A stretch of DNA of 10,613 nucleotides from Acidobacteriota bacterium (GCA_021780055.1 JAJXZM010000085.1:1-10613); one strand, 5' to 3'; shown: positions 1-7,054, counted from the stretch's first letter. A program made the numbers and translations. The notes: a model not told the origin generated them from the letters alone.

Positions 1-963
1 GAGAAAGTTCTTGTCTTCAGCATGTTTGATGACCGGAACAACCAGGCCGGTTTCAAGCGCCACCGCGATTCCCAGATTGATGGCCTGTTTGTAGATGATG
101 TTTGTTCCCTCGACCGAAGAGTTGAAAACCGGGAACTGCTTGATCGCCTCGACTGCGGCACGTGCGATAAACGGAGTGTAAGTAAGTTTCAGGCCATGAC
201 TCCGTTCAAATTCTGCACCCATTCCATCACGGGTCTGCACGATGCGGGTCATGTCAACTTCGAAAACAGTGGTCACGTGCGCCGAAGTTTTTTTGCTGGC
301 ACTCATGTGTTCGGCGATCAGCCGCCGCTGGGGAGTCATGGCGGCCACGTGCGTAGGCCCAGTGAAAGTGACGGTCTGCCCTAAGGACGTTGCGGGGGGC
401 TTGGCCACCACCGGCTTTGCGGCCTGGGGTTCGGTCACAACCGGGGTTCGCCCTTCCAGGAATCTAAGAATATCCTTCTTGCTGACCCTTCCACCCAGTC
501 CTGTTCCTCTCACTTGAGCGAGGTCAACATTGTGTTCACGCGCAATCCGCCGGACCAGAGGCGAAGAACGGACCTTTTCACCAACGCGGGCTGCGATGGG
601 CGGCGTAGCTGATTCCGGTGTGACTTCCGCTTTTGGGGGAAACGTAGGGGCCTTGGGAGCGGCTTCTGGCTCCGGTGTAGGGGCCGGTTCTATTTCCGGG
701 GCGGCCTTTGTTACTTCCGCTGGGCCCTGCCCGTCAATGATTGCAACCACGGTATTGACTGCCACAGTTTCGTTTTCCGATGCCAGGATCTTTGTAAGGA
801 CTCCTGCAGCAGGAGACGGAATTTCGGCGTCCACCTTGTCCGTCGTGATTTCAAACAGAGGTTCGTCGCGCTCGATATGATCACCCGGTTTTTTCAGCCA
901 CTTGACAATCGTTCCTTCGGCGACGCTTTCACCCATCTGGGGCATTACAACATTTGTTGGCAT
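1..963 (-). CDS. 2-oxoacid dehydrogenase E2, dihydrolipoamide acyltransferase (C-terminus outside window)
   Basis: E2 core of a 2-oxoacid dehydrogenase complex: it carries the acyl group on a lipoyl-lysine from E1 and passes it to CoA in the cytoplasm. The 321 visible codons show one lipoyl domain (about residues 2-77; the ITTDKVDAE context makes K43 the lipoylated lysine), a Pro/Ala/Glu-rich linker (78-130), a peripheral subunit-binding domain (about 132-170, SSPLVRRIARE to GRVSKKDIL), a second flexible linker, and the start of the catalytic domain from about 205. The catalytic HxxxDG motif lies beyond the left edge. Start is ATG, with GCGAGG 6 nt upstream. It follows E1-beta after 47 nt and is the last visible gene of the operon. 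The lipoyl sequence (MGESVAEG) resembles 2-oxoglutarate and branched-chain E2s as much as pyruvate E2s, so the substrate is left open. Family assignment is very secure. Confidence 0.95.
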   Translation of the reverse strand, partial: MPTNVVMPQMGESVAEGTIVKWLKKPGDHIERDEPLFEITTDKVDAEIPSPAAGVLTKILASENETVAVNTVVAIIDGQGPAEVTKAAPEIEPAPTPEPEAAPKAPTFPPKAEVTPESATPPIAARVGEKVRSSPLVRRIAREHNVDLAQVRGTGLGGRVSKKDILRFLEGRTPVVTEPQAAKPVVAKPPATSLGQTVTFTGPTHVAAMTPQRRLIAEHMSASKKTSAHVTTVFEVDMTRIVQTRDGMGAEFERSHGLKLTYTPFIARAAVEAIKQFPVFNSSVEGTNIIYKQAINLGIAVALETGLVVPVIKHAEDKNFL

Positions 964-1010
964 CACGATCCTCGCAGCAAATTCCTGTTCCAGCGGCTGT
1001 TCTGCACTCC

Positions 1011-1985
1011 CTAATAGGCGGCAAGCTGCCGGGCTGCATCTGTAAGTTTTTGGACGTTGGGCAGGAAATATTCTTCGAGCGGCGGCGAAAAAGGAACAGG
1101 TGTGTCTGGTGCTGTGACTCGCACGATCGGGCCGTCAAGGTCCTCAAAGGCCTTCTCCGCGATCACTGCCGCAAGTTCTCCTGCCATGCCGCCAACTCGC
1201 GTATCTTCATGCAGCAAGATCACCTTGCTGCACTTGCGCACACTGGAGAGCACGCACTGCTCATCGTAAGGCAACAGGGTTCGGAGGTCAACGATCTCAA
1301 GCGAAATCCCGTCCTGTGCAAGCAGGTCCGCAGCCTCCAGCGCGGTCCACACCATCGCGCCATATGTAACGACGGCAATGTCAGTGCCCTCGCGCCGAAC
1401 GGTGGCCTTGCCCAAAGGCACAACATAGTCTTCGGCAGGCACCTCATCCCTGATCCGGCGGTAAAGGTACTTATGCTCGTAAAAGATGACCGGGTTGTTG
1501 TCGCGAATCGATGCTTTGATCAAGCCTTTGGCATCGTACGCCGTCGCTGGAGCCACAACTTTCAGTCCGGGGGTGTGCACAAACCACATCTCATTTGATT
1601 GTGAGTGGTATGGTCCACCATGCACGCCGGCCCCGGAGGGGCCACGAATCACAATGGGTACGGCGGCACCCCAGCGGTAGTGAATCTTTGCCGCCATGTT
1701 GACGATCTGGTCAAACCCGCAGGAAACGAAGTCCATGAACTGCATTTCCGCCACAGGGCGCATTCCCATCAGCGCCGCGCCGATGGCCGCGCCCACGATG
1801 GCCGCTTCAGAGATTGGCGTGTCAATTACGCGCTCCTCACCGAACTTTTCCTGCAACCCTGCAGTAACTTTGAACGCTCCTCCGTAAGGCCCTATGTCCT
1901 CGCCCAGGAGAAAGACGGACGGGTCGCGCTCCATTTCTTCCCAGAGTCCCTGTCGAATTGCTTCAAGGTAAGTCAGTTGCGGCAT
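1011..1985 (-). CDS. pdhB: 2-oxoacid dehydrogenase E1 component, beta subunit
   Basis: Beta subunit of the thiamine-diphosphate-dependent E1 heterotetramer, which decarboxylates a 2-oxoacid and reductively acylates the E2 lipoyl arm. Its 324 residues match the usual 320-330. It starts with the LTYLEAIRQGLWEEM helix, has LGEDIG at 27-32, and DTPISEAAIVG at 55-65, where E60 is the expected glutamate that activates the ThDP aminopyrimidine ring. The glycine-rich GPSGAGVHGGPYHSQ (from about 115) contains conserved histidines of the active-site region. The C-terminal transketolase-type domain includes VDLRTLLPYD and ends in a typical PFSPPLEEYFLPN. It starts 11 nt after the E1-alpha stop, without a strong Shine-Dalgarno, which suggests translational coupling. 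The symbol pdhB is a family-level label: branched-chain (bkdA2-type) or acetoin E1-beta subunits look very similar. Confidence 0.95.
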   Translation of the reverse strand: MPQLTYLEAIRQGLWEEMERDPSVFLLGEDIGPYGGAFKVTAGLQEKFGEERVIDTPISEAAIVGAAIGAALMGMRPVAEMQFMDFVSCGFDQIVNMAAKIHYRWGAAVPIVIRGPSGAGVHGGPYHSQSNEMWFVHTPGLKVVAPATAYDAKGLIKASIRDNNPVIFYEHKYLYRRIRDEVPAEDYVVPLGKATVRREGTDIAVVTYGAMVWTALEAADLLAQDGISLEIVDLRTLLPYDEQCVLSSVRKCSKVILLHEDTRVGGMAGELAAVIAEKAFEDLDGPIVRVTAPDTPVPFSPPLEEYFLPNVQKLTDAARQLAAY

Positions 1986-1996
1986 GAGTTGTGGGC

Positions 1997-3034
1997 CTAT
2001 TCAGCGGGTGGATCTTCCCACCAGCAATCAGCATCACAGTAGACGCCTTCCATTGCGTATGCGCCTTCCGGAAACGGACTTGCCTCCGCAAATGCAATGG
2101 CGTCATCCACCTGCTTGCTGATTTCTTCATCCAGATCGTCAATCTGCTTTTTGCTCAGCACTTTTTTTGTTAGCAGAACCTTTTCCAGTCGAGCAATTGG
2201 GTCTCTTTTCGCCCACTGTACAAAGAGTTTCTCCGGAACATATTCAGCCGCATCATGCGCCGAATGGCCGGTCATCCGGAAAGTCTTGCACTCAATAAAG
2301 CTGGGTCCTTGGCCGGACCGGGCGCGAAGGACGGCTTTCTCCACCGTCGCATAAACCGCCAGGACGTCGGTACCGTCCACTTTCACTCCTGGCATGCCGT
2401 AAGCAGCCCCGCGTATCGAAAGGTCTTCGATGGCATACTGCTTGTCGGTCGGAGTTGAATAGGCATAGCCATTGTTGTTGCAGACAAAGAGGACAGGAAG
2501 CTTCATGACGGCGGCCATATTCATGGCCTCGTGAACGTCGCCCCGGCTGGTTGTCCCCTCGCCGAAGTGAACGATGGCCACATTTCCCTGTTGTCGCCCC
2601 TTTAAAGCCATCGCAACGCCACATGCCACTGGACAAGTATCACCGAGATTCGAAATGATCGGGATTACGCCCCGCCTCATGTCGCCAATGTGGAGCGTAT
2701 TATCACGCCCACGCGAGGGCCCGTTGTTTCGAGCCATCCAGTTGCAGAAAATTTCGCGCAGAGAGAACCCTCGGATCAGAAAGGAGGAAAAGTCCCGGTG
2801 GCACGGCAGAACCACGTCGCCATCCACAAGTTGGATCGCGGACCCTACGCCGATGGCTTCCTGGCCCCGGCCAGTGAAAACGCCACCGACGATTTTGCCC
2901 TGGCGGTAGAGGACCCGTTCAATTCGAGTTTCCGCCTCGCGCGTGAGTTTAAGGTAATCGAGCATGCGCGCCATAGTTTGAGCGCTGGGGGCAACCGCCT
3001 TCTTATTGTGCTTGGTGGATTGGGCTTGAGCCAT
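1997..3034 (-). CDS. pdhA: 2-oxoacid dehydrogenase E1 component, alpha subunit
   Basis: Alpha subunit of E1, binding the ThDP diphosphate and Mg2+. Its 345 residues are normal for the family. Visible motifs are GRGQEAIGVG (55-64), CHRDFSSFL (78-86), and the ThDP/Mg motif beginning GEGTTSRGDVHEA (158-170) and ending CNNN (185-188); the usual GDG is GEG here, a change also found in branched-chain E1s. RMTGHSAHD (253-261) is the active-site loop that in eukaryotic PDH carries the regulatory serine. That loop is pyruvate-type while GEG is branched-chain-type, so the substrate is uncertain. The first 20 residues are a polar extension lacking homology I can recognise. ATG start is 29 nt after lipB; no Shine-Dalgarno is visible, and the sequence at that position is TCCTCCT, an anti-Shine-Dalgarno. 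In-frame ATGs at codons 21 and 24 are alternatives. Confidence 0.94.
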   Translation of the reverse strand: MAQAQSTKHNKKAVAPSAQTMARMLDYLKLTREAETRIERVLYRQGKIVGGVFTGRGQEAIGVGSAIQLVDGDVVLPCHRDFSSFLIRGFSLREIFCNWMARNNGPSRGRDNTLHIGDMRRGVIPIISNLGDTCPVACGVAMALKGRQQGNVAIVHFGEGTTSRGDVHEAMNMAAVMKLPVLFVCNNNGYAYSTPTDKQYAIEDLSIRGAAYGMPGVKVDGTDVLAVYATVEKAVLRARSGQGPSFIECKTFRMTGHSAHDAAEYVPEKLFVQWAKRDPIARLEKVLLTKKVLSKKQIDDLDEEISKQVDDAIAFAEASPFPEGAYAMEGVYCDADCWWEDPPAE

Positions 3035-3063
3035 ATCTTGTCAGGAGGACTACTCTTTGTGTC

Positions 3064-3816
3064 CTACAGATGAACTGCGCCTGCTTGCTGGCCCGACACT
3101 GTTGCTGATTGTTCGGGTCGCTTCATTTCCATGCCGAATACGTCACCAAAATGGTGGATGACACAATCGGCAACAACACTCACGTGAACCTGCCTGCCCA
3201 GGAGTTTCTGGAGCGATGTCACTCCCTTTCCATGCAGGCCGCAGGGAACAATCCAATCAAAGAAACGGAGATCCGTGTTGATGTTGAAGGCAAAGCCGTG
3301 GGAGGTGACCCATCGCGACACGTGCACGCCCATGGCAACCAGTTTGTCGTTGCCTATCCATACCCCGCGGGCGCCTGCGGTCCGTTGCGCATCTATACCA
3401 AACTCTCCCGCGACGCGGATAAAGACTTCCTCGAGCGAGTGCATGTACCAGGCAAGGTCCCGCTTGTGCCGGGTAAGATCAAGGATAGGATAGCCGACAA
3501 GCTGTCCCGGGCCGTGGAAAGTGACGTCGCCGCCCCGGTCCGTTTCATAAACTTCGGCGCCCAGGTGCTGGAGCCGATCTGGAGAAAACAGAATATTCGC
3601 CCGGTTGGCATTACGCCCAAGCGTGTAAACAGGCGGATGCTCCAAAAGGATGAGTGTGTCGGAGATGTTTCCAGCCTTGCGCGCTGTCACCCGTTCGTGT
3701 TGCAGGCGCAGGCCATCCGCATAACCTACAACACCCGGAAGTTCGACCAGACAAATCATTTGAGGTGCTGTGTGCACCTTCGCCGACTGAGGAGCGATCC
3801 AATCGCCCGCGGGCAA
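3064..3816 (-). CDS. lipB: Octanoyl-[acyl-carrier-protein]:protein N-octanoyltransferase (lipoate-protein ligase B)
   Basis: LipB moves an octanoyl group from acyl carrier protein to the target lysine of lipoyl domains; LipA then inserts two sulfurs. Family hallmarks are all present: LLEHPPVYTLGR (57-68), RGGDVTFHGPGQLVGYP (94-110), the lysine of the catalytic dyad in NDKLVAMGVHV (K158), and the acyl-accepting cysteine in VPCGLHGKGVTS (C192). Length (250 aa) is slightly long because of a variable N-terminus and a C-terminal tail. I chose the TTG start 14 nt after lpd because GGAAG lies 7 nt before it. An ATG at 3759 (codon 20), immediately before the conserved domain, has no good ribosome site but is a possible alternative. 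Its place between E3 and E1-alpha means the lipoylation enzyme is made together with its substrate E2. No lipA is visible in the window. Confidence 0.95.
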   Translation of the reverse strand: MPAGDWIAPQSAKVHTAPQMICLVELPGVVGYADGLRLQHERVTARKAGNISDTLILLEHPPVYTLGRNANRANILFSPDRLQHLGAEVYETDRGGDVTFHGPGQLVGYPILDLTRHKRDLAWYMHSLEEVFIRVAGEFGIDAQRTAGARGVWIGNDKLVAMGVHVSRWVTSHGFAFNINTDLRFFDWIVPCGLHGKGVTSLQKLLGRQVHVSVVADCVIHHFGDVFGMEMKRPEQSATVSGQQAGAVHL

Positions 3817-3830
3817 ATTGGCGCTTCCAG

Positions 3831-5240
3831 CTAAATGTGGATGGCCATCCCGTGGACTGCGTGGGCAGCTTCAGGAAAGGCCTCTGTGAGCGTGGGATGA
3901 GGATGTATCGTGCGCTCCAGATCCTCAACCGTTCCTTCCAGCCGCATCACCACGACAGCCTCCGCGATCATCTCGGTTACGCGAGGTCCGATCATGTGGA
4001 CTCCCAGGATTTCGCCGTAACGATCGTCGCTGACGATCTTCACAAACCCTTCCGGCGCTCCCAGGATCGTCGCCTTGCTATTGCCCACAAAAGGAAACTT
4101 TCCAACCTTTACGTTGTAACCGCTTTCGCGGGCCTGGCGTTCCGTCAGTCCTGTGCTGGCAATTTCCGGCTCGCAATAAGTGCAATTGGGAACCTGTCGG
4201 TAGTTGATGGGCTCAACCGGTTTCCCGGCTGCGTGGGTCACGGCGACTATCCCTTCCATGGAGCCCACGTGCGCTAGCAGCGGGCTTCCGGCAACGATAT
4301 CGCCAATAGCGTAAACTCCGGGCTCGTCCGTCCGCATATAGGGATCAACTTTTACGAATCCCCGCTCCAACCTGACGCGGGTCTTTTCAAGGCCGATGCC
4401 CTGGGTGTTAGGCGCGCGTCCTACGGCGACCAGACAGGTTTCCGACTCGATCTTTTGGCCCTTTCCCTGGGAGTCAGTAAAATCAACCGTGACACCTTTG
4501 GCTGTCTTTGCTACCTTCTCGACCTTTGCCTGGGTATGGATTGCGATGCCCTGTTTCTTCAACGATTTCTCAAGAGTTACCGAGATCTCTTCGTCTTCCA
4601 GCGGAACAATGCGGGGTAGCATTTCAATGATGGTGACTTCGGTTCCAAACCGTTTGAAAATCGATCCAAATTCCACGCCGACCGCGCCTGAGCCGATCAC
4701 GACCATGGACTGGGGAATTTTCTCGAGATTCAGGATTTCCTTATTTGTAAGGATCGTCTTGGGGTCCGGATCGAGGCCTGGGAGCATTTTAGCCTCTGAA
4801 CCTGTAGCCAGAACGACGTTCTTGGCCTGAATTTCACTTGATTTCTTATTGGAATCGGTCACAGTTATGCGGCCTGGCCCGGAAAGTTGCCCAAAGCCCT
4901 GCACGATTTCAACCTTATTCTTCTTCAGCAGGAACTCGACTCCCTTGGCCAGTTTGGTCACCACCTTGTTTTGCCGTGCCTGCACTGCCGCCCAATCGAT
5001 TGAATATCCTTTGCAATCAATGCCAAACTCCTGTGCATGCTTGAAGTAGTCGTAAACCTCAGCGTTCAGCAGCAGGTCCTTGGTGGGAATGCAACCAACA
5101 TGGAGGCACGTTCCGCCGAACTTATTATCTTTTTCGACCAGAACTGTTTTCAATCCAAGCTGGCCGGACCGAATTGCCGCTACGTATCCGCCCGGTCCGC
5201 TTCCAATTACAGCAACATCGTATTTCGGGGCTTCTGCCAA
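3831..5240 (-). CDS. lpdA: Dihydrolipoamide dehydrogenase (E3)
   Basis: Homodimeric FAD enzyme that reoxidises dihydrolipoyl groups on E2 and reduces NAD+. Counting from a GTG at 5246 (471 codons): the FAD-binding GSGPGG is at 15-20, the redox disulfide is C47/C52 in GGTCLHVGCIPTK, ATGSEAKMLPG lies near 147, and the NAD-binding GSGAVG is at 185-190, with a glutamate ending the second strand (TIIE) that predicts NAD+ over NADP+. GDIVAGSPLLAH marks the second FAD motif, and HPTLTE supplies the catalytic His/Glu (H450, E455). I set the start at the TTG at 5240 rather than the GTG at 5246, because GGAGGT abuts the GTG with no spacer but is 6 nt from the TTG; this removes only two residues. It is the promoter-proximal gene of the operon and could also serve other lipoyl complexes. 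Confidence 0.96.
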   Translation of the reverse strand: MAEAPKYDVAVIGSGPGGYVAAIRSGQLGLKTVLVEKDNKFGGTCLHVGCIPTKDLLLNAEVYDYFKHAQEFGIDCKGYSIDWAAVQARQNKVVTKLAKGVEFLLKKNKVEIVQGFGQLSGPGRITVTDSNKKSSEIQAKNVVLATGSEAKMLPGLDPDPKTILTNKEILNLEKIPQSMVVIGSGAVGVEFGSIFKRFGTEVTIIEMLPRIVPLEDEEISVTLEKSLKKQGIAIHTQAKVEKVAKTAKGVTVDFTDSQGKGQKIESETCLVAVGRAPNTQGIGLEKTRVRLERGFVKVDPYMRTDEPGVYAIGDIVAGSPLLAHVGSMEGIVAVTHAAGKPVEPINYRQVPNCTYCEPEIASTGLTERQARESGYNVKVGKFPFVGNSKATILGAPEGFVKIVSDDRYGEILGVHMIGPRVTEMIAEAVVVMRLEGTVEDLERTIHPHPTLTEAFPEAAHAVHGMAIHI

Positions 5241-5246
5241 ATTCAC

Positions 5247-5252
5247 ACCTCC
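5247..5252 (-). promoter_or_regulatory. Ribosome binding site deciding the lpdA start
   Basis: On the minus strand the sequence reads GGAGGT, then GTGAAT, then TTG. A perfect Shine-Dalgarno directly touching the GTG could not position it in the ribosomal P site, but it is well spaced for the TTG six bases later. This supports a TTG start for lpdA. Confidence 0.6.
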
Positions 5253-5263
5253 ACGCAGGTCAT

Positions 5264-5292
5264 ATCACATTCTTGTTGACAGAGTATTGCAA
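5264..5292 (-). promoter_or_regulatory. Candidate promoter of the lpdA-lipB-E1-E2 operon
   Basis: On the minus strand TTGCAA (5292-5287) is followed after 17 nt by TGTGAT (5269-5264). Each hexamer matches the sigma-70 consensus at 4 of 6 positions, and the implied transcript has a leader of only about 15-20 nt. A second equally weak pair, TTGTTT (5327-5322) and TAAGAT (5304-5299), also has a 17-nt spacer. One of these is likely to be used because lpdA is the first gene of the operon, but I cannot choose between them. Confidence 0.3.
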
Positions 5293-5341
5293 AAAGAAAT
5301 CTTACATGATGACAAATGGGCAAACAAGTTCACGCTCCGGC

Positions 5342-5380
5342 CCTGCCTTTTGTTGTTGCCAAGACTGGGTCCAAGGCAGG
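5342..5380. repeat. Inverted repeat, 8-bp arms
   Basis: CCTGCCTT (5342-5349) and AAGGCAGG (5373-5380) are perfect reverse complements separated by 23 nt. There is no T tract on either side on either strand, so it does not look like an intrinsic terminator. It could be a regulator site or chance. Confidence 0.35.
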
Positions 5381-5504
5381 AGCCAGCGTCCAAACTCTAC
5401 TTTACCATAGCGTACCACTCGACCGTCTCATGCGCGGAGCTATGAGGGTCGCGTCACGTCGCGGTCAAACAGGACTCCCGTCGGTTGGCCCTTTCGCGAC
5501 ACGA

Positions 5505-5531
5505 AGAGCGGAATTGTGAGTCGTCCGCTCT
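5505..5531. repeat. Inverted repeat upstream of the flavoprotein gene, 8-bp arms
   Basis: AGAGCGGA (5505-5512) and TCCGCTCT (5524-5531) are perfect reverse complements around an 11-nt centre, about 77 nt before the flavoprotein start codon. The geometry suits either a dimeric-regulator operator or a leader hairpin. No T tract follows directly, so a terminator is unlikely. Confidence 0.4.
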
Positions 5532-5594
5532 CTGTGATAGTTTCAAGAATGGGGCCGCACTATTTGACGTTGACCAGATACTCCAAATTCTTTC

Positions 5595-5600
5595 AGGAGG
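5595..5600 (+). promoter_or_regulatory. Ribosome binding site of the flavoprotein gene
   Basis: AGGAGG lies 7 nt before the ATG at 5608. It is the best Shine-Dalgarno on the plus strand of the window and fixes the start of the downstream gene. Confidence 0.8.
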
Positions 5601-5607
5601 TTAATCG

Positions 5608-6987
5608 ATGAACTGGACTGCCGATCTCGCTCGTGAAATCAGCGGACAGGTTCTTGTGGATGATGCATCGCGTGAAGCCGTATCCACTGATTTTGGACGC
5701 ATCATTGTAAAGAAGCCAGCCGCGGTGGTAAGGCCCGTGTCGACCGAGGACGTGGCCAACGTCATTAAGTTCGCTGTTCGCAACGGACTTTCGGTTTCGA
5801 CGCGTGGCGGCGGGCATTCGCAGACAGGGCAGTCGCTTTCGGACCAGATTGTGCTGGACATGTCCTCATTGAACGGGATTGAGCAGTGTGACCCCGCGAA
5901 GGGCAGTGTCACCTGTCAGGGCGGCCTGAAGTGGCGCGACCTTGTGCATCATCTCGCTCCCCAGCGGTTGTCACCCCCCGTGCTGACCAACAATCTGGAC
6001 GTGACGATCGGCGGCACGCTCTCCTCTGGAGGATTGGGCGTTGCTTCCTGGCGGCACGGAACACAGGCTGACAACTGCATGGAACTCGAAGTCGTGACCG
6101 GCGAGGGCGAAATAGTTCGTTGTTCCGCCCAGCAGAATCAGGACCTCTTTGACTCTGTTCGGACCGGAATGGGCCAGTTTGGGGTTATCACGGGTGCAAC
6201 CCTCAAGGTTCGTTCTCATCTGCCCCGGTTTCGCTCTTACTACTTGCTTTACGATGACATGCAAGTCCTGCTTGAGGACTTGAAGATTGTCATGGCAGAC
6301 GAGAGGTTTGATTTTCTGGAATCCTGGTGTACCCCCTGCCCGCAGGGATTCAAGCAGGTTGGCGACACCCGCCAGGCATTCGCCGAGTGGTTCTTTCCGC
6401 TGCACGCCACAATTGAAATTGACGGCAAGACAAGCGCACCCAGCGACAATAAGTTGGCCGGCCTTAAATTCTACAAGCACGTCCACACCGAAGAGGGTGA
6501 GATCGTTGATTTCTACTCGCGGCTTGACGCCCTGTTTGCCCTCTGGCGGCGGGCAGGTTTCTGGGAATATGCGCATCCCTGGATGGAATGCGTCCTGCCG
6601 TGGGAGACAACCCCTTTGTATATAGGGCAGGTACTGAAGAGCTTGCCTCCCCAGGCCATTGCAGGCGGGCATATCCTTCTATGGCCGGCGCGCGGGAATG
6701 CATCTTCCGTTCCATTGTTCATGCGCCCGTCCAGTGAGCATCTGATGGGTTTTGGAATCCTGCCAGCGGTTCCGCATCGGTTTGTTGAAGAGGTGCTTCC
6801 GCGGTTGAACCTGGCGAGTCAGGCGGCAACTATGATGGGCGGGAAGCGGTACCTTTCCGGTTGGATCGCTTTCGATACTGCGCAGTGGAAGGCCCACTAT
6901 GGTGACAGATGGGAGAGGGTTCTACAGGACAAGAGAAAATTTGACCCCAAAGGCGTTCTTAACCCGGGTTTTGTAAAGTATGAATAA
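5608..6987 (+). CDS. FAD-linked oxidoreductase, cytokinin-dehydrogenase-like (BBE/VAO family)
   Basis: A 459-residue flavoprotein. The N-terminal PCMH-type FAD domain spans roughly 30-205: VVRPVSTEDVANVIKFA (40-56), the flavinylation motif RGGGHSQTGQS (66-76) where H70 would bind FAD covalently, TIGGTLSSGGLGVASWRHG (133-151), and GMGQFGVIT (187-195). The pattern GHSxxGQS, the RHG after the glycine-rich loop, HPWMECVLPW (323-332) and FDPKGVLNPG (445-454) resemble cytokinin oxidase/dehydrogenases more than glycolate oxidases or MurB. That family oxidatively cleaves N6-side chains of isoprenoid adenines in plants; many bacterial relatives have unknown substrates, so I do not assign one. No signal peptide is seen, so it is probably cytoplasmic. 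It has its own strong ribosome site and stands alone between two operons. No intrinsic terminator follows, so read-through into the ATP synthase genes is possible. Confidence 0.88.
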   Translation: MNWTADLAREISGQVLVDDASREAVSTDFGRIIVKKPAAVVRPVSTEDVANVIKFAVRNGLSVSTRGGGHSQTGQSLSDQIVLDMSSLNGIEQCDPAKGSVTCQGGLKWRDLVHHLAPQRLSPPVLTNNLDVTIGGTLSSGGLGVASWRHGTQADNCMELEVVTGEGEIVRCSAQQNQDLFDSVRTGMGQFGVITGATLKVRSHLPRFRSYYLLYDDMQVLLEDLKIVMADERFDFLESWCTPCPQGFKQVGDTRQAFAEWFFPLHATIEIDGKTSAPSDNKLAGLKFYKHVHTEEGEIVDFYSRLDALFALWRRAGFWEYAHPWMECVLPWETTPLYIGQVLKSLPPQAIAGGHILLWPARGNASSVPLFMRPSSEHLMGFGILPAVPHRFVEEVLPRLNLASQAATMMGGKRYLSGWIAFDTAQWKAHYGDRWERVLQDKRKFDPKGVLNPGFVKYE

Positions 6988-7024
6988 TGGCGCCTGCTTT
7001 GGGTGCTAGCCTCTCGTGGTTTCC

Positions 7025-7054
7025 TTGACATGCAGAAGCGGCGCATGCTAAATT
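7025..7054 (+). promoter_or_regulatory. Sigma-70-type promoter of the ATP synthase operon
   Basis: A perfect -35 hexamer TTGACA (7025-7030) is followed after 18 nt by TAAATT (7049-7054), which matches the -10 consensus at 4 of 6 positions and is preceded by TGC, an extended -10 (TGn). The surrounding AT-rich stretch stands out from the GC-rich background. A transcript from here would begin near 7061 and have a leader of about 45 nt before the b' start codon. Confidence 0.6.

Larger units (their letters stand above)
5253..5594. other. Divergent intergenic region between lpdA and the flavoprotein gene
   Basis: About 340 nt without a credible gene. It contains the minus-strand lpdA promoter candidates at its left end, a plus-strand TTGACA (5276-5281) whose -10 partner is poor, and two inverted repeats at 5342-5380 and 5505-5531. 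Reading frames crossing it are short or are extensions of antisense frames over lpdA with no recognisable protein. It must hold the control signals for both divergent genes, but I see no known operator or riboswitch. Confidence 0.6.

Noticed and set aside
954..1598. A 214-codon plus-strand open frame
   Set aside because: It lies antisense to E1-beta, which has full family motifs; the antisense frame has no recognisable domain and is a by-product of GC-rich codon usage.
3043..3062. Plus-strand AGGAGGA followed by a GTG, a possible small gene start
   Set aside because: The frame from that GTG ends after four codons, and the next ATG gives only about a dozen codons.
3109..3834. A 241-codon plus-strand open frame
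   Set aside because: It is fully antisense to lipB, whose catalytic Cys/Lys and RGG-HGPGQ motifs are intact; nothing in the antisense translation resembles a protein family.
5276..5308. Plus-strand TTGACA as a promoter for the flavoprotein gene
   Set aside because: At 17-18 nt spacing the -10 positions match only about 3 of 6 consensus bases, and it would leave a leader of about 300 nt; too weak to list as a promoter.
5342..5380. Inverted repeat as an intrinsic terminator
   Set aside because: No T run on either strand, and no gene ends nearby; both flanking genes start in this region.
5971..6672. A 233-codon minus-strand open frame
   Set aside because: It is antisense within the flavoprotein gene, which has a strong ribosome site and clear FAD motifs.
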